12,547 nt of DNA from Mucidula mucida (lineage: Eukaryota; Basidiomycota; Agaricomycetes; Agaricales; Physalacriaceae). The notes beneath the pieces were generated by a model. It saw only the letters and a list, made by a program, of their open reading frames with translations, was not told where the DNA came from and did no database searches. A program made the position numbers and the translations under genes. The first letter of the stretch is position 1. Every line of letters begins with the position of its first letter. The stretch covers positions 1 to 12,547 of the forward strand of contig JADNYV010000927.1 of assembly GCA_015501055.1 (NCBI GenBank), read 5' to 3'. This document shows, one piece after another, positions 8,603 to 12,547 of this stretch.

Positions 8603-9573
8603 AATAGGTCCCGCTATTCTGACGGAGGGTATGTCCCACACGGAAGTTCCCCTGATTGTCACTGAAAAAGACTTCCTCAGGAAAACTGTCGCCCGCGAGC
8701 CGTACCCTCATTCCCACCGTCACGGACAATCTGTTCTCACAGGGCACCATCACTAACAACGAAATCGGAATCTTCTTCGCTCCCACAAATGTTCTGGAGA
8801 ACGAGAACGGAGTATTGACTTGGGGTTAGTTAATATTCAAACTGTCAAGTCACTTCCAGCTGCTAATTATGTATGCTAGGCGGTGTTGATACCTCCAAGC
8901 TCACAAGCGAAATCTGCTACACGTAGGTCTTCCCTTCGCCACTCTTACGCTTGACGAATGTTTAATAAGCACCTATTAAGGCCTGTGACAACGACTTCTC
9001 CTTCCAAATTCTACTGGGGCTTCGACCAGTCCATCACTTATGGAAAGTCGACGCCAATTCTCTCGTCCACCGCCGGTATCGTTGACACTGGTATGTCAGC
9101 ACAGCTATAATGTTTCCGGCTTATCTCACTTCTTCTCTATAGGCACAACTGTGGTTTGACTGGCGACCGATGCATTTGACAAATATGTCTGCGCCACTGG
9201 CGCAGTACCGGACGCGGATACAGGTCTATTACGCATCACACCTGCTCAATTCTCCAACCTGAAAAGCTTGTTCTTTAATATCGATGGTGTAAGATACCTG
9301 CCTGATTCTCGTGAGCCACACTAATTTTGATTGTAGAAATCATACGAGTTCACGCCTAACGCGCAAATATGGCCTCGGTCGTTGAACACTGCCATCAATG
9401 GCACTGTTGACAGCGTATACCTAATTGTCGCAGATCTTGGTAGCCCCTCGGGTGAAGGTTTTGATTTCGTTAACGGCTACGCCTTCTTAGAGCGCTTTTA
9501 CTCCGTTTACGACACGGAAAACTCCCGTGTTGGTTTCGCCACAACGACTTATACCACCGCCACCTCCAATTAA

Positions 9574-9799
9574 TTAGTGTCAGTGTGTGCGAGATGTAGA
9601 ATGGTTGTAGATACTGTGCCATTCTGGATGCACTCTCGTGGCCTAATAATACCCCATTACTTTGGAATTATTCAACATGAACTAACTGAACACTGTAAGT
9701 CTTTCAGGTCAATATCTTCATAGGCGGCGTCGACCCACTTCCGTCCGTCTCCTGCTCTCACTAGTTGAATCGAGTCTATAACTTACCTTGCCTCTTCCG
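9574..9799. other. Intergenic stretch downstream of protease copy 2
   Basis: About 225 nt containing the 3' region of copy 2. On the minus strand a CAAGGTAAGT donor-like sequence lies at 9790-9781, just past the stop of the 9800-10077 fragment, and a short open stretch begins KWVDAAYEDID. This may be more of the same relic, but cannot be assigned. Confidence 0.3.
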
Positions 9800-10077
9800 T
9801 TAACCACCCTTCTTGGCGCGCGCGACTTTGTGAAGAAGTGACTTGGCGTCACCTTCAACAAGCTCTTGGACTTTAACCGCAGTCACGTTGTAGCAATCCC
9901 TTTCGTCATGAGTACCAGCTCGTTATTCACGGCCCTGTCCGATTGAAGGGCGCCGACGGCAAAGCCAAAGCAAATTGCCATTTGGACCGGATGCAATCTC
10001 GCAAAGGAGACAGAATGACTTGCATAAAGTCGTTCGTGAATATCCGGCGGAAAACTTCTCGTTCCGGTACGCCACCT
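9800..10077 (-). pseudogene. Terminal exon of an unrecognised gene, apparently with a one-base frameshift
   Basis: On the minus strand a strong acceptor (branch CTAAT, then TGATTGTAG ending at 10078) opens a clean frame containing HERLYASHSVSFARLHPVQ and then ALQSDRAVNNELVLMTK. The frame stops at a TGA soon after. Shifting by one base near 9914-9920 gives CYNVTAVKVQELVEGDAKS and an ending ARAKKGG with TAA at 9802-9800. The combined reading of about 92 residues has a coding look in both halves, with conserved-looking Leu/Val/Glu/Lys content. A good donor (GTAAGT at about 10171) lies upstream, but no earlier exon is recognisable before the neighbouring RING gene. I do not recognise the family. 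It could be a truncated paralogue or a genuine short gene with an intron I failed to place. Confidence 0.35.
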
Positions 10078-10235
10078 CTACAATCATTAGCATTTTCCGG
10101 GACCACATCCCGACCACTGTCGCACCCGGGAGAGCATGGCCCACGAGCGTTGATAATAGCAGAACTTACAAAGCAATCTAAACACAATTACAATTCAAGT
10201 TGTATGATAAACGTAGATGATATCTTCCTGATACA

Positions 10236-11752
10236 TCAGTCCAAGTCGTCCCACCCGCCAGGAAGATGGCGGTGGCCACCGCCGCCTGATCCAGATCCTC
10301 CAGAGCTTCGGCGTGAATATCGTCGTCGAGGTTGCCGCGAGGCGTCTGACCCTGGCGGCGGACGTGAAGACGAAGCAGAGGTTGAGGTATCTGATCGTGA
10401 CCCGCCAAATACGGACTGGAACATGGGGAAAAGCCCCCCGCGCTGTTTCTGGACCGGGTCGTCGATCGGCTTCATCAGTAGGATTAGGATGATGCTCGGG
10501 TTGTGGAACAAGTTGGTGTCTGCGAGATATTTGAAATCACTGATACTCTATGAAAGACCCTTCACATACCGGCAAACTGGACATGTCCCGCTCGACTTGA
10601 GCCAAGGTATTATACATGGCTCATGGAAGGGATGTGTACACGGTAATGTTACGACAACCTGCTCATCGGGATCTTCGGTTTGTAGAGCAAATTGGTCTTT
10701 GCATACTGCACAGTCCTTGGACAACAACGGTGCTGCAGAAGAACTCATCAGGAACAATGCTGGCCCAGTTCAACGAGACGTACAGTCTACCACGAGAACT
10801 TCACGTGGCAACTCCTTTAGTATTTCTTCTGTGGCGGGTACTGGACGGTATGGATTATTGTGCTCCATCAGATGAGTTATTATTTCGTCCAAGTCTGATA
10901 TTATAGTTTCAATGAAAGCAACAAAAGCAGTCTACTAACGTTACGGACCTTCTTGGTTAAACACATAGTCACCCATTTCGACCACTGCCTGGATCACCGA
11001 AGCCTCGGGCGAACATTTCATTTAGCCCGCCCGCCGCTCCTCCCGGTCCTAAACCAAGCATGGACATCATGTATGAGGCCAGCAGACCGCCGTTCATGGT
11101 TTGCCCGTCTTCAGGTCGTGGACCTTGTCGTATGAAGCTAGTACCAATTGAGTTGGTACCGAAACGCTGTGAGAGAATCGCTCACTCCGTCATTGTGGGA
11201 CATCACTCGGAGTGTTTCAAGGTGTTAGGTCCGCCGAATCTTAACGTACGGTTCCCACTCGTAAAGGTAACCACAGATGGTCGTGCCGCCTTGGAAGATT
11301 GAACAAAGTAAAGGTAGTTTGTGAGCTCAAATGCTTACAGGTCGGCCGACTAGTCTTTCAATGAGATCTAGCAAGCAGATTAGATGATGTTTTGGCAGGA
11401 AATTTGGTGACAAACCTATTAGGCAGCATTGATATCTGGCCCGTCTTGAGCGAAATCGCGTGGGTCATCATCGGTCGTGTCCTCGATCTGCAGGTACCGC
11501 GTCGGTTACTTGTGGCACCAAGCGGTCGCGGGTGGTATATACCTTTTCTACAAAAGAACTATTGCAATTTGCGCATGCTGGATCCGGAACCTGGTTTCGT
11601 TTCAGCGCCACAGTTCATGGTTGCTGCTGGAACTACTCGCCATTAATGGTACGGTTTCTCTGCCGCACTATCGTCGATTACTCAGCCTTTGTAGATGTGG
11701 CAGACGTTGAACATACTTCATGGCAGAACCAAGTTGCTTGTGGAGAAGACAT
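10236..11752 (-). pseudogene. RING-H2 E3 ubiquitin ligase of RNF126/RNF115 type, with several frame breaks
   Basis: The whole family layout is readable on the minus strand. The N-terminal zinc ribbon starts MSSPQATWFCHE (11752-11717), continues CGAE near 11612 and VPDPACANCNSSFVEK (to 11543), then IEDTTDDDPRDFAQDG (from 11487). A glycine-rich middle includes RFGGPNTL and MNGGLLASYMMSMLG. Then come MGDYVFNQE, LDEIITHLMEHN and RPVPATEEILKELP. The RING-H2 has CAVC and PCTHPFHEPC ending CPVCR (10732-10570), and the tail HRHLPGGWDDLD ends at TGA 10238-10236. Clean introns: 11542-11488, 10948-10895, 10783-10733, 10569-10520. Breaks: no in-frame acceptor after exon 1, a shift near 11592, TGA codons at 11205-11203 and 11184-11182 (unless intronic), one extra A near 10977, and one extra base in the C6 run 10434-10439. 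The family ubiquitinates mislocalised or endocytic cargo. Either a pseudogene or a sequence with indel errors. Confidence 0.8.
10570..10732 (-). other. RING-H2 zinc-binding domain exon
   Basis: This exon is itself undamaged. It encodes SPLLSKDC, then Cys-x2-Cys (CAVC), a 20-odd residue loop rich in Asp/Glu, then Cys-x-His-x2-His-x2-Cys in LPCTHPFHEPC, and Cys-Pro-Val-Cys after PWLKSSGT. All eight metal ligands are present, in the order expected for RING-H2. The PWLKSSGTCPVCR end is typical of RNF126/RNF115 homologues. Confidence 0.9.
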
Positions 11753-12077
11753 TGATTCGAAAAGAACTGTCCACTTGGTGCAATAAGAACAAGCAGAATG
11801 ACGGAGAAGGGGATAGAAAGCGCTCATCTTGATTGAGCGTACCCTGACGTCAAGCAAGTGATTCACACTGTGCACGTCACGTTTCCAAGGCAAATTTCTG
11901 ACCACCATTTGGCATTGCTCGCCTTCAAAAGAGGGTAAGCTGGCTCCCCCTTATCGCTCTAGGATGACTTTCTAGTTCCCTATTATACGATTCTAAATTT
12001 GAGATCATATACTGGGTTTACTGAGCCCTCCATACCATGTCCAGTTCCCCGCAGTCGCTAACGTTTTCAACAGCCCT
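11753..12077. other. Divergent upstream region of the RING relic and the membrane-protein gene
   Basis: About 325 nt between the two outward-facing starts, so it should hold both promoters. No canonical TATA box was found; a TATTATA-like stretch lies near 11981-11987. An ATG at 12037 opens a 23-codon frame that overlaps the proposed start at 12078 in another frame. Confidence 0.4.
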
Positions 12078-12108
12078 ATGCTCTACCTGGCTCTGTCTGT
12101 TGCTCTAA
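12037..12108 (+). other. Possible overlapping upstream ORF (23 codons)
   Basis: ATG at 12037 (context ATACCATGTC) begins MSSSPQSLTFSTALCSTWLC and ends at TAA 12106-12108. It overlaps the downstream start at 12078 in a different frame. If both lie on the same mRNA it could reduce translation of the transporter. Alternatively 12037 belongs to an unrecognised first exon. Confidence 0.3.
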
Positions 12109-12547
12109 TCGCATTCACGCTCATTCACGATGCCACGTCACGCCTGCATTTACCGAAAGCCCTCAATATCGCCGCTGCCTCCATTTCTGCTCCGTTTCGA
12201 AACTTTCTCACTCTACAGGATGTAGAAGGACCAGTTGATACACCAGCGATCCCGTCTCCTCTCAAAGTCCGGACGATGTCTTGTCTGGCATTCTTGCAAG
12301 CCGCTGGGTGGCTGGGAAGTCTGACGTATAGCGCTGTTCTACATGACGCCTCGCATGTCGTGTTCTCAGTCGTGACAGCAGCCTCTTGGGTATGTCGCCA
12401 TCCTTGCGTTCTCACTCGTGGCTGTTACCCCATGTAGACCTACATTTTATTCCGAACTGTGGCTATGCCCCCATCGACTGTGCCCTATCTCTCTTTCCTA
12501 TTCGGCACCTGGCATGCAATATTCAGTTTTATCTATGTGGTCACGGA
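12078..12547 (+). CDS. Multi-pass membrane protein N-terminus, probable ABCC-type ABC transporter, 3'-partial
   Basis: Exon 12078-12389 joins 12438->12547 across a 48-nt intron (12390-12437, GTATGT..TGTAG, phase 0); the frame is open to the window edge. The reading holds at least four hydrophobic segments: LYLALSVALIAFTLI near the start, SCLAFLQAAGWLGSLTYSAV, VVFSVVTAASWTYILF across the splice, and YLSFLFGTWHAIFSFIYVV. The spacing and the LQAAGWLG and SWTYILFR phrases resemble the N-terminal TMD0-like region of fungal ABCC (YCF1/bile-acid type) exporters, but no Walker motif is in view, so this is inference. The start is uncertain: the frame is open back to TGA at 12000 with no earlier ATG, so an upstream exon spliced through an AG such as 12044-12045 is possible. 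Confidence 0.55.

Larger units (their letters stand above)
7819..9573 (+). pseudogene. Secreted aspartic protease, polyporopepsin-like, copy 2; nonsense-interrupted
   Basis: Exons match copy 1 one for one: 7819-8113, 8167-8264, 8315-8345, 8405-8489, about 8547-8573, 8603-8628, 8681-8824, 8880-8922, 8981-9090, 9143-9288 and 9337-9573. All exon lengths equal those of copy 1 except the last, which is one base longer and in frame. It keeps the signal peptide, the first active site (IIDTGSSNTWVGAG), the flap (VTYGSGYFSG) and the second site (GIVDTGTT). TGA at 9157-9159 then replaces a Leu codon five residues after the Asp-Thr-Gly, cutting the protein at about residue 291 of 413. The propeptide Lys-Arg site of copy 1 reads Glu-Arg here. 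The DGILG motif is degraded to DAMSG and intron 5 has shrunk to 29 nt. Intron 3 has a GC donor (8346). Downstream exons stay open to TAA 9571-9573, so decay is recent. Confidence 0.85.

Noticed and set aside
9943..10875. A 310-codon plus-strand open frame
   Set aside because: It runs antisense to the RING-H2 gene and the 9800-10077 exon, whose motifs and introns are on the minus strand. Its product is Arg/Pro-rich low-complexity sequence typical of a shadow frame.
11220..11303. A possible C-terminus reading GGTTICGYLYEWEPYVKIRR ending at a stop on the minus strand
   Set aside because: It looks protein-like, but an alternative frame of the same bases reads TFTSGNRTLRFGGPNTL, which fits the glycine-rich middle of the RING ligase and agrees with its neighbours.
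11060..11786. Plus-strand frames of 77-108 codons over 11060-11786
   Set aside because: They are antisense to the zinc-ribbon and glycine-rich parts of the RING gene and show no independent coding signal.

Overview
The window looks like nuclear DNA of a basidiomycete fungus, most likely an Agaricomycete. Genes run on both strands and are cut by many 45-60 nt GT-AG introns, several with CTRAY-like branch points such as the TACTAAT at 1322. Two genes closely resemble polyporopepsin, the secreted aspartic protease of wood-rotting polypores. No bacterial operon signals, tRNA, rRNA, CRISPR array or transposon were seen.

Layout, left to right: (1) <1-2556 (+), the C-terminal 817 residues of a long coiled-coil protein with a disordered basic tail. 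It could be a cytoskeletal or kinesin-type tail, but I do not recognise it for certain. (2) 2886-3320 (-), a decayed fragment of a phosphatidylserine-decarboxylase / PsiD-like gene. (3) 3417-4639 (-), a complete alpha/beta hydrolase with six exons, two of them only 17 nt. (4) 5451-7221 (+) and 7819-9573 (+), a head-to-tail pair of A1 aspartic protease genes with the same 11-exon structure. The first has a one-base frameshift near its end. The second has an in-frame TGA and a collapsed intron. (5) 9800-10077 (-), a fragment of an unrecognised gene. (6) 10236-11752 (-), a RING-H2 ubiquitin ligase of the RNF126/RNF115 type, recognisable from its N-terminal zinc ribbon to its C-terminal tail but carrying several frame breaks. 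(7) about 12078->12547 (+), the start of a multi-pass membrane protein, probably an ABCC-type ABC transporter.

The genes do not form an obvious pathway. The most striking property is regional. Five consecutive or near-consecutive gene relics (PSD-like, two proteases, the 9800-10077 fragment, the RING ligase) carry frame or stop lesions, while the coiled-coil gene, the hydrolase and the start of the transporter read cleanly. Either this is a decaying accessory island or non-functional haplotype, or the raw sequence has small indel errors. The nonsense codons and the collapsed intron favour true decay for at least some of them. I found no clearly new biological system. The best leads are the damaged protease pair, with reciprocal GC donors and a frame-restoring retained intron, and the buried PSD-like relic.
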